From Cyanobacteria bacterium SZAS-4 (GTDB lineage Bacteria > Cyanobacteriota > Vampirovibrionia > Obscuribacterales > Obscuribacteraceae), in the NCBI GenBank assembly GCA_018266255.1, contig JAFEAT010000009.1, positions 62,001 through 126,000 of the forward strand: a stretch of 64,000 nucleotides of DNA, read 5' to 3'. Positions 1 through 9,054 of the stretch are shown in pieces (position 1 is the first letter of the stretch; each line of letters begins with the position of its first letter). A program made the position numbers and the translations under genes. The notes beneath the pieces were generated by a model. That model had not been told where the DNA came from. It worked only from the letters and a program-made list of their open reading frames with translations, and ran no database searches.

Positions 1-2867
1 TTTTCAGCAAGTTGCTCTGGTGGAGCGTCTTTCAGCGCCGCCAACAGATCGTTCAGGTCTTGTACGCGAACTTTCGCATGCTGCCCTTCAGTAGTGTTAG
101 GGAAAAGATCTGCCAATGGAATGACGTCTGGCTTGCCGCTCACTTCCCAATTCTCAGTCGGGAATTTAGCTTCGCGTAAGAGCGCTTGCAATCGACCATC
201 GCCACTTCTGGCGGCATACCAATCTAACGATTCGCCAAGTCCTTCGCTGTCAGGACTCTTGAGCGCCTGTCGAACTGCATCGATATAACTCGCAGGAGAT
301 TGTGGATCGCGGCTGACGACTTCCAATACGTTGACCAACATACGGAATTGCGCTTCCTTCTCTGGAGGCACTGCAACCGTTTCAGGTAGTGGCTTGCCGT
401 CTTTACCTGTCTCATAGACTGGTTTTCCGTCACCATCGAATTCGAGTTTGCCGGTTCCGTCAACTTTTTGCTGGTTGATGATGTCGCCGTTGGCGTCTCG
501 AACTGGAACCCAAGATTGCACGCCGCGGTAAGCTTCGAATACAGCTAATTGTGTGTTGCGGTCCAAACCGAGATCTATCGCGGTTTGCCACATCTGTTTA
601 TCAAGACCTTTGCCTTCGTTCTGGGCAAATTCTTTGAAGGCATCTACGTCTAAAGGATTGGTTCGAAGTAGATCAGCACCTTTTCTGAAGGCCTCACCGT
701 GATACGCTTCGCCGATCTGAATCTTCGCGTCAACACCGTAACCGAGTTGCTCTGCGGCGGTAAGCATGTGCTTTTCCATCGCAGGACCGTAGTCTTGAGC
801 AAATTTCTTCAGCGCAACTGTGTCGATGCCGCCCTCTGTTGTGAGAATGCGGGCACCAGCGTTCATCGCTGCTTGCTGTCCGATGTCTTCAACTTGAACG
901 TTGATCTGACGCGGCTCGTAAGCACGCTCGATCAAGGCGCGGGCGATATCTGAATTTTTCTGCTGTTCGCCGAGACGCTCAAGCTCAGGGCGAATTGACT
1001 GACCTTTGTCTCTAACGAATTGATCGAATGCTGCTTGCTGTTCGTAAGTGGCACCATCAGCTGTCGCAGTGGTGAGCAAGTCTCTGCCTTCTTTCATGGC
1101 AAAGTCGTGACGAACTAGATCGAGCGCTTTCTCTGGATACTTGAGTTGTTCGGCGACTGTCTCTAAATGAGTCTGTAAGCCTTGTCCCTTTCCTTCAACG
1201 TACTCGGTGAACTTCTGACGTTGCTGTTCGGCTTCTAGCTTTGCGGCATCGGCGACTTGTCTAGCCTGTGTTGCAGCATCAACTATGGTTGCGGAAGCGA
1301 GTGGATCGCGGGCTTTCGCTTCAGCGAGAATGGCTCGGTCTTCAGCGAGTTTGGCTGCGTCTTGAGTCTTCAAAACGTTATTGAGCTCTTTAGCGCCTTC
1401 AATCAAATCAGCGTGACGAGCCGTTTCTACTTCTGGAATTGTAATTCTGCGCTTGGGTGCGCCTGTTGCATCAGTGCCTGTTTCAGCTGTGACTTCAGGA
1501 CGAGTAGCACTATCTGTGGTGGCATCGCGAAGGTCGGCATTAACAATAACTGGAGGTCTTTCGACATTGTCAGGCAACATATCGAGAGTGCCTTTGCCCT
1601 TGCCTTTTCCGCCATCCACGACAGTTGTGGTGTCAGGTACAACCGGCGTTTCCACCACTTCTGGTGTTTCAGTCACGTCTGGTGCAACAACCTTATCTTT
1701 GCCCCGTCCGCTTCCTCTGCCTTTACCAGCTCCTGTGCCAACCTCTTTTCCAGCGTTGAATTTGTCGACTAACGCTGCCAGCTGAGCGCTCAAATCGCCT
1801 GAGTTCAAATCTTCTGCGACCGGCGTTTCTGCAGCTTTAGTTGGATCTGCAACGACCTTTGATGCATCATCGACAACTTTGGTCGGATCTGCGACAACTT
1901 TCGTTGGATCAACAACCTCAGTTTTGGTTGGATCGACGACTCCATCGACTGGTGGAGAAACATTGTGCTTGATGCCATCTGGTCCATCAGCGTCACCACC
2001 GGCTAGTCCTAGACCCTCTTTCAGTTTAGGTTTTCCGGTTGAAAGTCCATCTTGAATCTGTGTCTTCAAAGCATCATAGCGAGATGGCAAGCCGTTCTCG
2101 CGAGGGGCTGTGAATGAATGAACGGCACCGAAGCCGCCGCCGATGACGGACATTCCATATACTGACTGACCGAGTTCCGTCGCCGATGCTAGTTTTCCGG
2201 TATTAACCAGCGACATTGCTTCAGCGTTGAACAGACCAGCTGGAACACCTGACAGAACACCATTAACAATAGGATTTTTCAAAAGCGGCACTAACGCAGA
2301 TCTTTCAATTGCCGCGCTCGAACCCGCCAGACTGCGCAAGCCGAGGCTCGAACCAGTCAACGTCATGAACGTGCCTGCGCCAACCAAACCGTGAGCGCCG
2401 CGGTCCATCAAGAAACCACCCAGACCGTTCGTGTGGCTCGTATCGCTCGGACGCAAGAGAGCGTCATAGGCAAAGCCGGTTAGCCCAGCTTCAGTCATGC
2501 TCATTCCGAACGCTGCTTTGGTCGACATCAGACCAGCAGTTTCGGCAGTCATAGTGGAAGTGCCGAGAGCACCCTTGACGCCTTTTCCAACCAACATGAA
2601 AGGAAGGAGCATACCAACCGCGCTACCGACAGTTTGAGCGTGCCAGTCGGCTGTGCCAAACTTCGCCGCGACCGGCGCATCTAAAAATTGAACTTTAGGC
2701 AAAAGCTTTGTGCCGGCAACCTGGTCAACAATTTGGGTGATGCCGCTAATCGGTTCCTGAACAGCCGTATACAAAGCAGAATGCACCGCATCGCCGAGGA
2801 TATCAGTGACACCCTTGTCTGCCGGTGGCTGTTTTGTCGGATTGCGAAGCTCGTTAGCTTCAGACAT
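1..2867 (-). CDS. Large hypothetical protein, 3' end outside the window
   Basis: A continuous open frame of about 955 codons starts at the ATG whose complement is at 2865-2867 and is still open at base 1, so the C-terminus lies outside the window. The first 240 or so residues are Ala/Gly-rich and moderately hydrophobic with short amphipathic stretches. A Lys/Pro/Thr/Val-rich linker with DPTKVV-type repeats follows, and then a long charged, helix-rich region full of Glu, Lys, Gln and Arg. I see no clear signal peptide and recognise no catalytic motif. It is divergent from the FAD oxidoreductase at 3014, with about 146 bases between them. Function unknown; the frame itself is certain because no stop interrupts it. 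Confidence 0.8.
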   Translation of the reverse strand, partial: MSEANELRNPTKQPPADKGVTDILGDAVHSALYTAVQEPISGITQIVDQVAGTKLLPKVQFLDAPVAAKFGTADWHAQTVGSAVGMLLPFMLVGKGVKGALGTSTMTAETAGLMSTKAAFGMSMTEAGLTGFAYDALLRPSDTSHTNGLGGFLMDRGAHGLVGAGTFMTLTGSSLGLRSLAGSSAAIERSALVPLLKNPIVNGVLSGVPAGLFNAEAMSLVNTGKLASATELGQSVYGMSVIGGGFGAVHSFTAPRENGLPSRYDALKTQIQDGLSTGKPKLKEGLGLAGGDADGPDGIKHNVSPPVDGVVDPTKTEVVDPTKVVADPTKVVDDASKVVADPTKAAETPVAEDLNSGDLSAQLAALVDKFNAGKEVGTGAGKGRGSGRGKDKVVAPDVTETPEVVETPVVPDTTTVVDGGKGKGKGTLDMLPDNVERPPVIVNADLRDATTDSATRPEVTAETGTDATGAPKRRITIPEVETARHADLIEGAKELNNVLKTQDAAKLAEDRAILAEAKARDPLASATIVDAATQARQVADAAKLEAEQQRQKFTEYVEGKGQGLQTHLETVAEQLKYPEKALDLVRHDFAMKEGRDLLTTATADGATYEQQAAFDQFVRDKGQSIRPELERLGEQQKNSDIARALIERAYEPRQINVQVEDIGQQAAMNAGARILTTEGGIDTVALKKFAQDYGPAMEKHMLTAAEQLGYGVDAKIQIGEAYHGEAFRKGADLLRTNPLDVDAFKEFAQNEGKGLDKQMWQTAIDLGLDRNTQLAVFEAYRGVQSWVPVRDANGDIINQQKVDGTGKLEFDGDGKPVYETGKDGKPLPETVAVPPEKEAQFRMLVNVLEVVSRDPQSPASYIDAVRQALKSPDSEGLGESLDWYAARSGDGRLQALLREAKFPTENWEVSGKPDVIPLADLFPNTTEGQHAKVRVQDLNDLLAALKDAPPEQLAE
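1836..1947 (-). repeat. DPTKVV-type codon repeats in the linker
   Basis: Four to five degenerate copies of a unit encoding D-P-T-K-V-V (variants DASKVV, DPTKAA) lie in the linker of the large minus-strand gene. They probably form a flexible or extended spacer between its N-terminal and charged C-terminal parts. The copies are visible on the + strand as repeated GTTGGATC/GTCGGATC words. Confidence 0.6.
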
Positions 2868-3013
2868 TGGCTCGAACCTTATACGCTGTAACGCCTGCGC
2901 CTGATCTATCATCTGATCTGCGACAAGGGTACGATTAATTCTTACCCGGAACAATGGGGAATCTCCCATCGAAGACGGAAGAGACCACCTGTACGGGCTT
3001 AAAGCTAGGATAA

Positions 3014-4306
3014 ATGACCACGGAATCTAAATCGATAGCTATCATCGGCGGCGGTATTGCCGGTCTCAGCCTCGCCCATTTCATTGGGGAGGATTGCGAG
3101 ATCCTAGAAAAATCCACTCAGTGCGGCGGTCTGTGTCGCAGCTTTGAAAAAGACGGACTCACTTATGACCTGGGTGGGCACGTCGTCTTCTCGTCAGACA
3201 AAGAAATTCTCAAACTCGACCTCGACCTTTTGAAAGATAACGTTGGCTCGCATGTGCGAAAAAATGCAGTCTGGTACAAAGGAAGGCTCGTCAAATATCC
3301 ATTCGAGAACAACCTTGCCGATCTGGACAAAGAAGACTTATTTGACTGCCTGTGGTCGTTTCTGAACAATCCACAAAGACCCCAGCGTAACTTCGAAGAT
3401 TGGATGTACAACCATTTTGGGCGCGGAATAACTGAGCGCTATTTGATTCCGTACAATCAAAAGATCTGGAAGTTGACACCACGCTCGATGGCAACAGATT
3501 GGGTCAATAGAATTCCAAAACCACCACCAGCCGATGTTTTGAAATCAGCAGTGGGTATTCCGACCGAAGGAAATCTCGAACAGTTGAATTTCTACTACCC
3601 AACTAGCGGCGGGTTTCAGGCACTTCCGGATGCTTTTGAAAGGTCTGTGCGCGGCAAGATCACAAAGAGCTTCAACGTGCAAAGAGTGCGCAAGCGCAAC
3701 GGTAAGTGGATTGTTTCCGGACACTCGGGTGACTACGAATACGACCACGTAGTATCGACAATTCCTTTACCCTATCTCATTTCCGTGCTCGACGGTGCGC
3801 CAGAACATGTGGCAACTGCGGCGCGCGCACTGAAGCACAACTCGCTTCTGGTGGTCATGCTGGGCGTGCGCAATCCAAACAATTCGGGGCAGTTCGGAGT
3901 CTACTTTCCGCAAGAACACCTACTCTTCCATCGCGTCTGCTTCTACAATTTTTTCGGGCATCAGAACGAAGCTGGCGCTTCGCCTGTGGTGGCTGAAATT
4001 ACCGCGAATGAAGGCGATTCGACCTGGTCGAAAACTGACACTCAGATCATCGATTCAGTCATCCAGGGGCTCAAGCAAGAAGGCTTCATCACAAATCGCT
4101 CGGACGTTCTTACAACTGAAATTCGCCGCGTCAAACACGCCTATGTTGTCTACGATCTGGCACGCAGCCAGAATCTTCATATCGTCAACGAATATCTGGA
4201 CCTGATTGGGCTATACCGCTGTGGGCGCTTCGCCGAATTTCGCTACATAAATTCCGATGCTGTCATTCGTTCCGCCAAAAATCTGGCGGCAAAGCTGGGT
4301 TATTAG
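3014..4306 (+). CDS. FAD-dependent amine-oxidase-fold oxidoreductase
   Basis: 430 residues. The N-terminus carries a Rossmann dinucleotide motif (IIGGGIAGLSLAHF, residues about 9-22) followed by the acidic ribose-binding strand (EILEKS) and the GGLCRSF and GGHVVF segments typical of the protoporphyrinogen-oxidase / UDP-galactopyranose-mutase / amine-oxidase superfamily. The mid-region segment YLIPYNQKIWKL is seen in FAD proteins annotated as protoporphyrinogen-oxidase-like and often found near polysaccharide genes. The substrate cannot be read from sequence; a sugar-nucleotide or isoprenoid role is as likely as a tetrapyrrole one. AGGA lies just upstream of the ATG. The gene is followed after 55 bases by the response regulator on the same strand. 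Confidence 0.75.
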   Translation: MTTESKSIAIIGGGIAGLSLAHFIGEDCEILEKSTQCGGLCRSFEKDGLTYDLGGHVVFSSDKEILKLDLDLLKDNVGSHVRKNAVWYKGRLVKYPFENNLADLDKEDLFDCLWSFLNNPQRPQRNFEDWMYNHFGRGITERYLIPYNQKIWKLTPRSMATDWVNRIPKPPPADVLKSAVGIPTEGNLEQLNFYYPTSGGFQALPDAFERSVRGKITKSFNVQRVRKRNGKWIVSGHSGDYEYDHVVSTIPLPYLISVLDGAPEHVATAARALKHNSLLVVMLGVRNPNNSGQFGVYFPQEHLLFHRVCFYNFFGHQNEAGASPVVAEITANEGDSTWSKTDTQIIDSVIQGLKQEGFITNRSDVLTTEIRRVKHAYVVYDLARSQNLHIVNEYLDLIGLYRCGRFAEFRYINSDAVIRSAKNLAAKLGY

Positions 4307-4361
4307 TACCCCTGAATCCAATGGTAAGATTGGAATCCAGAATCCGACCCCCCTTACCCCA

Positions 4362-5039
4362 ATGCCGAAGATCTTAGTTGTCGAGGACGAACCAGACTTC
4401 TCCATGTTGATTGGAGAGTGGCTCAAGAACGAGCATCATGTGGTTGAAATCGTCGAAACTGGCGAAGACGCCCTCGATCGACTGAAATTCTACAAGTACG
4501 ATATTGTCATCCTTGACTGGATGCTGCCTGGAATCAGCGGTTTGGACGTTTGCAAGAAGTATCGAGAACTGGGCGGAACCACCCCGATTCTACTTCTGAC
4601 AGCCAAGAAGCACGTTGACGAGAAGGAAGCTGGGCTCGACGCCGGCGCTGACGACTATTTGACCAAACCGTTCGAAATGAAAGAACTGTCAGCCCGCATC
4701 CGCGCGCTATTACGCCGACCAGTGGCATTGACTGGTTCGGTCTTGCAGGTTGGCGACCTTTCGCTCGAGCCCACCACGTTCAAAGTCAGCCGCAAGGGCA
4801 AGGAAATCAACCTACTGCCCAAAGAGTTCGCCCTGCTCGAATTCCTCATGCGCCACCCAAACCAGGTTTTCAGCGCCGAGGCTCTGCTGGACCGGGTCTG
4901 GTCCTCTGATTCGGAGTCATCGCCTGAAACCATACGAACGTATATAAAAAGGTTGCGGAAAAAAATCGACCAGCAGGGTGAGCAATCGATGTTGTCAACA
5001 GTTCACGGCGTAGGATACAAGCTGGACGGGCTTTCCTAG
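4362..5039 (+). CDS. OmpR/PhoB-family response regulator
   Basis: 225 residues from the ATG of MPKILVVEDEP; a longer frame from 4257 would overlap the upstream gene and add a non-conserved tail. Residues 1-115 are a receiver domain with acidic pocket E8/D9, phosphoacceptor D52 (ILDWMLP) and the conserved Lys of DYLTKPF. Residues about 125-225 are a winged-helix DNA-binding domain (LLPKEFALLEFLMRHPN, then RTYIKRLRKKID and the hairpin-wing VHGVGYKL). It is a transcription regulator controlled by phosphorylation, but no histidine kinase lies in the window, so its input is unknown. Confidence 0.92.
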   Translation: MPKILVVEDEPDFSMLIGEWLKNEHHVVEIVETGEDALDRLKFYKYDIVILDWMLPGISGLDVCKKYRELGGTTPILLLTAKKHVDEKEAGLDAGADDYLTKPFEMKELSARIRALLRRPVALTGSVLQVGDLSLEPTTFKVSRKGKEINLLPKEFALLEFLMRHPNQVFSAEALLDRVWSSDSESSPETIRTYIKRLRKKIDQQGEQSMLSTVHGVGYKLDGLS

Positions 5040-5133
5040 AATTTTTCGACCAATTTGCACGTTCCACGTTTTTGCCACAAACATCTCGTATTCTCTCAAC
5101 CATAGAGAGCGTTGATTTTCGAGGGCGTACCAA

Positions 5134-5340
5134 ATGAGCAAGCATACTTCGCAAAGTGACTTCCAACGCATTAGCTTGAAAGAGCTTCAGTGCATTGTGA
5201 AACCACAACCGAAAGAAGTTGACTTGGTCGAAACGTACAACCAGTTCATCACGAACACCTTGAGCCACCTGCGCACTCTATTGACCATTCGCTCTGCCAA
5301 CGAACCACGAGTGCTGATGTTCGACGCAAGCGACGATTAG
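5134..5340 (+). CDS. Small hypothetical protein
   Basis: 68 residues, starting MSKHTSQSDF, with a good GAGGG ribosome site eight bases before the ATG. It is soluble and mixed charged, with no membrane segment or cysteine motif. It lies 94 bases after the response regulator on the same strand and is followed by a stem-loop at 5394. No family recognised; real mainly on the ribosome site and position. Confidence 0.5.
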   Translation: MSKHTSQSDFQRISLKELQCIVKPQPKEVDLVETYNQFITNTLSHLRTLLTIRSANEPRVLMFDASDD

Positions 5341-5393
5341 TCTTCTCCACACAATTAAATAGTCAGTGGAAGACACAGTTTTTCTACGAAGGG

Positions 5394-5420
5394 GCGGGCT
5401 CAGTGAATAACTGGGCCCGC
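5394..5420 (+). terminator. GC-rich stem-loop after the small gene
   Basis: GCGGGCTCAG and CTGGGCCCGC form a ten-pair stem (one T-G wobble) with a seven-base loop. It sits 54 bases after the stop of the 5134-5340 gene. The T-run is not adjacent (the first TTTTT is 16 bases further on), so this is terminator-like rather than a textbook intrinsic terminator. Confidence 0.4.
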
Positions 5421-5427
5421 TGGGGTT

Positions 5428-5466
5428 CTATACACTTTTTCGAGAGACTCTATGCACTTTTTCGAG
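5428..5466. repeat. Two 17-bp direct repeats spaced 22 bp
   Basis: CTATACACTTTTTCGAG at 5428-5444 recurs as CTATGCACTTTTTCGAG at 5450-5466. The 22-bp period is about two helical turns, which would put both copies on one face of the DNA, as expected for a tandem binding site. No known operator is recognised. Confidence 0.45.
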
Positions 5467-5586
5467 GGGGCAAACACTATATGCGGTGCCACCTATCATG
5501 CATAAACAACGAGGCACCACCCACGGTTATCGACATAAAAGCTAACTTGACATAAGATGGAAATGTATACATCCTTCTAGTAGGAA

Positions 5587-5844
5587 TTGCAGGAGGGTTT
5601 CGCCATCGAATCGTTTGACTTACTTGAATTTCAACAACGCGCGCGAGACATTTGCGATCCCAAAAAACTCTTCGAGCTTTGGGAAGACGTTTGCGCACGT
5701 TATGAGAGACACGAAATAGGCACCTACGAAGTTGACGAGATGAAAGAAGTCATCTGGCCCAGTCTGCAGGCGCTCGCGTCACTGCGCCGGAGTGTCAATG
5801 AAACACCTCCGGCACAGACGGAACAGATACGCCGACGAGCTTAA
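5587..5844 (+). CDS. Small hypothetical protein with an uncertain start
   Basis: Up to 85 residues if the TTG at 5587 is used. However, a perfect AGGAGG lies at 5591-5596, inside that frame, and points to initiation seven bases later at an ATC codon (5604, IESFDLLEF...), which would be a rare start. The protein is Glu/Arg-rich and probably helical (QQRARDICDPKKLFELWEDVCARYERHEIG) with no recognised domain. Its TAA stop overlaps that of the convergent dps gene in the shared TTAA at 5841-5844. Confidence 0.55.
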   Translation: MQEGFAIESFDLLEFQQRARDICDPKKLFELWEDVCARYERHEIGTYEVDEMKEVIWPSLQALASLRRSVNETPPAQTEQIRRRA

Positions 5845-6353
5845 GGTTCAGCTTGCAAGTGCGCTTCAATAAACCAGAGACGCAAGTCTGTGGTTCTAGA
5901 GATTTCTGTGTATAGATCGGCAGTATCTTTGTCGAGATCTTCGGTCTTATCGATGCCTGCGCGTACGTGCTTGCCATAGGCTGCAAGACGTTCGGCGACA
6001 GCGGTTAGATGTTCTTTCCCGTTCACAGCATCCAATGGATACTCAGGCAACGGAGTCACGCTAGCAGCCATGCGAATGGTGCCATGGGCGGTGCTGCCGA
6101 TTGATGTGATGCGCTCAGCAACAAGGTCGACATACTCGTAGAGTTCGCCGGCAACTTGGTCGAAAAGTAAGTGCAATTGATAGAAGTCTTTGCCCTTAAC
6201 ATTCCAATGCGCTTGCTTAACCTGTGACCAGACGTCAAGCGTCGCAGCCAGCGTTTCGTTCAAAAGTTCACTCACTTCTTTGCGAGTTGCTTCTGGCAAA
6301 TCGATGCGCGATTTGTAGAGTTTGGGAGCGGTCTTAGTGGATGTATTCGCCAT
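5841..6353 (-). CDS. dps: Dps-family ferritin-like protein
   Basis: 170 residues. The ferroxidase-site residues H49 (AHWNVKG), H61, D65, D76 and E80 have exactly the spacing of the E. coli Dps inter-subunit site (H51, H63, D67, D78, E82). This predicts a dodecameric iron-storing, peroxide-detoxifying protein. The N-terminus is short and Lys/Thr-rich (MANTSTKTAPKLYKS), so non-specific DNA binding is possible. GTGAGG precedes the ATG. The gene is monocistronic, convergent with the small gene at 5587, and the stop codons overlap. Confidence 0.95.
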   Translation of the reverse strand: MANTSTKTAPKLYKSRIDLPEATRKEVSELLNETLAATLDVWSQVKQAHWNVKGKDFYQLHLLFDQVAGELYEYVDLVAERITSIGSTAHGTIRMAASVTPLPEYPLDAVNGKEHLTAVAERLAAYGKHVRAGIDKTEDLDKDTADLYTEISRTTDLRLWFIEAHLQAEP

Positions 6354-6564
6354 TTCATAAACCTCACGGGGAAGACAGCCGCCTCATGGAAACTCAACGG
6401 AATTTCGCGCGGCGTCAACCTATATACAGGAGGTGTAGTTTACTCCCGATGGAGAGGCGATTCCTTAATTGGGGAGAAAAGATTGCGCCATCATTGCTTG
6501 CGCCGAGGTACAGGACCTATCTGAGGGCCTTACAAAATTGTGCTTAATTTGATGCGCGGTCTGG

Positions 6565-8214
6565 TCAACCTATTCCAAATCGACGTCGCTGCTCCGCGAT
6601 GCGAGCCATTAGCTCCTGCTCGTTGCGTGGCTTTGTTCCATGCGTGTTTGGTAGCACGAGGTATTCGATACTTGCCTTCGACGTCCCACCTTTCGTCGGC
6701 GATGGGTTTAGTCCCATTTCGCGCGCTAATTCCATTGAACCTTCACCGGTTTTGTTGCGTGGTCCGACATCAGCGAAGACAGCGACTGCCATACGACCGT
6801 TATCGGTATTACGCACCAAAACCATGTCTCCCAGTTGGACTCCGTACTTCTGGTAAGCGCCTCCTGGCAGCACCATATACGGCACCACCTCGGCATTGAC
6901 CGATTTGTTGTCTGCGTAGCGCATGCTCGTGTTCAGCTGACCATCTGGATCTATTTGACGCGCGCGGGGTGAGCCATCTGCATCAACAGTCATTCCCGAC
7001 CGCAAGTAAATGCCTGCGGTAGTTTTGACTAACTGGCGAGTTTGGTTGCGCGCATCCTGGGCAGCTCGGTCTAACCACTGCCTGCCACTCTGATCAGAGG
7101 GTTGATCGAATGGGCGCAGTCCGGAGCGCTCATTGCTACCATCGCGTGGTGGTGCGAATTCTTCGTTGTTAGGACGATCGTACGGGTTTCGGCGCCAACC
7201 ATTGTACGGATTTGGTCGTCCGCCGTTGTATGGATTTTGGTCTCGAGGATCGCAGTATTCGCGGGGACCTTGCTGATAGGGCCTTCCGTGATATGGATCT
7301 CTTTCATACGGGTTCTGTCGATATGGATGTCCATATCTTGGATCCTGCTCGCGCGGATCTTGTCGCTCTCGTGGGTCGCGAATTCGTTGATCCGGCTCAC
7401 ACCACGGAGCTTGCCGGTCGCGTGGATCTGGTCGGTAACGTGGATCTTGTCCATCGCGTGGATCTTGTCGGTAACGTGAATCTTGTCCATCGCGCGGATC
7501 TGGTTGGTAACGTGGGTCTCGTTCTTGTCGACGAAATGGCCCGGGATCGATGCGACAGTCGAGCGGATCAATCTGTGGAGTCCGTCCTCTCAGCGAGTTT
7601 AGGTTTTCGCCTCTGACTGTGCGGCGCTGCAAATCAGGCGAATCCGATCCGAGAATATTTTGTAACTGCGCGGCACCAGCGCCGTACCAGCCAACTGCAT
7701 TGCCGCACTTATCTTGCTCGCGTTCGAACTCTCCTTTTTGATTAGCGATTCCGCGCAGCACAGTGTGCTCTTTTCCGTCAGCTCCCGTGAGATACAGGTG
7801 AACCATCTCACGCGATCCTGCAGGTTCAGTTTCTAATCTCAATTTGTAAGGCTGTCCGTCGTTGCCTCGCACAGTGACGTTGTTCGTTCCTGCGCGCGCA
7901 AGCTCTCGAACCGCAGCCAGTCTATGTTCGGGAGGTGCGGAAGCATCCAACAACAGACGCGTTCTATGTTGACGCAGTTGATCGACTACACCACCAAATC
8001 TAGATTGATCGGCAGGCGCAAACCTTTCACCAGGCTCGTTTGAATAAGGTGGGAGAAATCGATCTGCACTTTCTGGTACGCGGCAAGAATTGTCTCGATT
8101 GTCGTAAAGCCTTTGAACCTGGCGCGACAAATCCTCGCGTGCAGGCTGAGAACAAGCATTATCTCGCTCAACTCGATCGTGGCGGCGTGTTGAATTTTGC
8201 CAGTCGAAGGTCAT
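6565..8214 (-). CDS. GH75 (chitosanase)-like protein with a repetitive linker
   Basis: 549 residues. Residues about 400-525 resemble glycoside hydrolase family 75: GIYLRSGMTVDADGSPRA, VVPYMVLPG, LGDMVLVRN and VFADVGPRNKTGEGS. That last segment carries D482 and E491, the likely counterparts of the family's acidic catalytic pair. Residues 231-345 are a low-complexity Asp/Pro/Arg/Tyr-rich linker. The N-terminal 230 residues are Arg/Gln-rich, without a recognised domain or obvious signal peptide. The family hydrolyses chitosan, but here the fold may serve peptidoglycan or matrix processing. It is followed by minus-strand neighbours of secreted type. The domain call is firm; the substrate is not. 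Confidence 0.75.
   Translation of the reverse strand: MTFDWQNSTRRHDRVERDNACSQPAREDLSRQVQRLYDNRDNSCRVPESADRFLPPYSNEPGERFAPADQSRFGGVVDQLRQHRTRLLLDASAPPEHRLAAVRELARAGTNNVTVRGNDGQPYKLRLETEPAGSREMVHLYLTGADGKEHTVLRGIANQKGEFEREQDKCGNAVGWYGAGAAQLQNILGSDSPDLQRRTVRGENLNSLRGRTPQIDPLDCRIDPGPFRRQERDPRYQPDPRDGQDSRYRQDPRDGQDPRYRPDPRDRQAPWCEPDQRIRDPRERQDPREQDPRYGHPYRQNPYERDPYHGRPYQQGPREYCDPRDQNPYNGGRPNPYNGWRRNPYDRPNNEEFAPPRDGSNERSGLRPFDQPSDQSGRQWLDRAAQDARNQTRQLVKTTAGIYLRSGMTVDADGSPRARQIDPDGQLNTSMRYADNKSVNAEVVPYMVLPGGAYQKYGVQLGDMVLVRNTDNGRMAVAVFADVGPRNKTGEGSMELAREMGLNPSPTKGGTSKASIEYLVLPNTHGTKPRNEQELMARIAEQRRRFGIG
7180..7524 (-). repeat. Asp-Pro-Arg-Tyr low-complexity coding repeats
   Basis: This is the codon region for residues 231-345 of the GH75-like protein. 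It begins with roughly 36-bp units (DPRYRQDPRDGQ type, at least three) and decays into NPY/DPY/GGRPNPYNG words. Long overlapping frames in both directions here are artefacts of the repeat. Confidence 0.75.
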
Positions 8215-8226
8215 TTATGTCCGCCC

Positions 8227-8811
8227 CTAGTAACGGACTGATTGACTTAACATTGCTCCCACGCTCTTATGCGCAAGCGTACCGCGAACACTACTTGATG
8301 CACGGAATCCATCAGTGCCTCGATAGTCTCCGGCATAACTGAGTACAGCCTGAGTTTTCGTTTCAGCGTGATTGTAAGCTTCGGAAGGTTCTTGCTTAAT
8401 CAAATGCACAGGCGCTGACGGTAAATCTGCATGGTTAGCCAGTTTGCCAGTCGAGTGTCCGGCATCGGGCAGCGCAAGATGATTTGGCTTGACGTAGAAA
8501 GAGCGATGCTCTGGAGTTGGCGCGTGAATGGCTTGTCTGGAAGTCGTGCCAGTCGATTGGGTGTAGCCAATCACCGGAATCCAGTTCCAATGCCCTAAGT
8601 TAGGATTGCCGTTGGTAAGTTGCTTTTCCCAGCCTGGTCCTGACACCACATAGGTGCCGGTGGTGTAACGAACACCGGGTCTCATAGGTGTTCGCTGTGG
8701 AGGCGCAACGGCGCGCTCAGGAGCCGCGACCGATTGGGCTAGTCCGGCGGTTGTGGAAATGGAAAACAAACCGATTGCAGCAAAGGCAAAACTTAGAATC
8801 TGGGTGCGCAT
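8227..8811 (-). CDS. Secreted hypothetical protein
   Basis: 194 residues from the ATG at 8811, chosen because an AGGAGC site precedes it and a classical signal peptide follows it (MRTQILSFAFAAIGLFSIST..GLAQ). The mature part is Pro/His-rich in the middle, with a Trp-containing core (GPGWEKQLTNGNPNLGHWNWIP), and recognised by no family I know. It lies 12 bases upstream of the GH75-like gene on the same strand, so the two may be cotranscribed. Confidence 0.65.
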   Translation of the reverse strand: MRTQILSFAFAAIGLFSISTTAGLAQSVAAPERAVAPPQRTPMRPGVRYTTGTYVVSGPGWEKQLTNGNPNLGHWNWIPVIGYTQSTGTTSRQAIHAPTPEHRSFYVKPNHLALPDAGHSTGKLANHADLPSAPVHLIKQEPSEAYNHAETKTQAVLSYAGDYRGTDGFRASSSVRGTLAHKSVGAMLSQSVRY

Positions 8812-9054
8812 GAAAGCTCCTTCTGCCAAGAGAGGGGGGCAAAAGACTGGTGTGCGAAAAATTAGTAACGTGTCTCCACTTTGCATTATTCGGAAAAAGT
8901 ATTACCAATTTATTTCCATCCCGAAGCGTCCACCAATGCTTCTGTTCCAACCTTCATGCTACGCGAGTCCATAGAGGATAAAGCTTCGGGATCCAGTCAA
9001 CAGACTCAACCCAAACTTGTTCTGACATTTCAATAACAGACAATGTCGCACACA

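Noticed and set aside
1257..1785. Long + strand frames (171 and 110 codons) in the first 2 kb
   Set aside because: They oppose a continuous minus-strand coding frame of 955 codons, have Ser/Cys/Phe- or Val/Pro/Ser-rich noise composition and lack ribosome sites.
7071..7616. Overlapping frames of 125-166 codons on both strands
   Set aside because: Shadows created by the 36-bp repeats in the GH75-like gene; compositions such as repeated DKIHVTD follow the repeat period.
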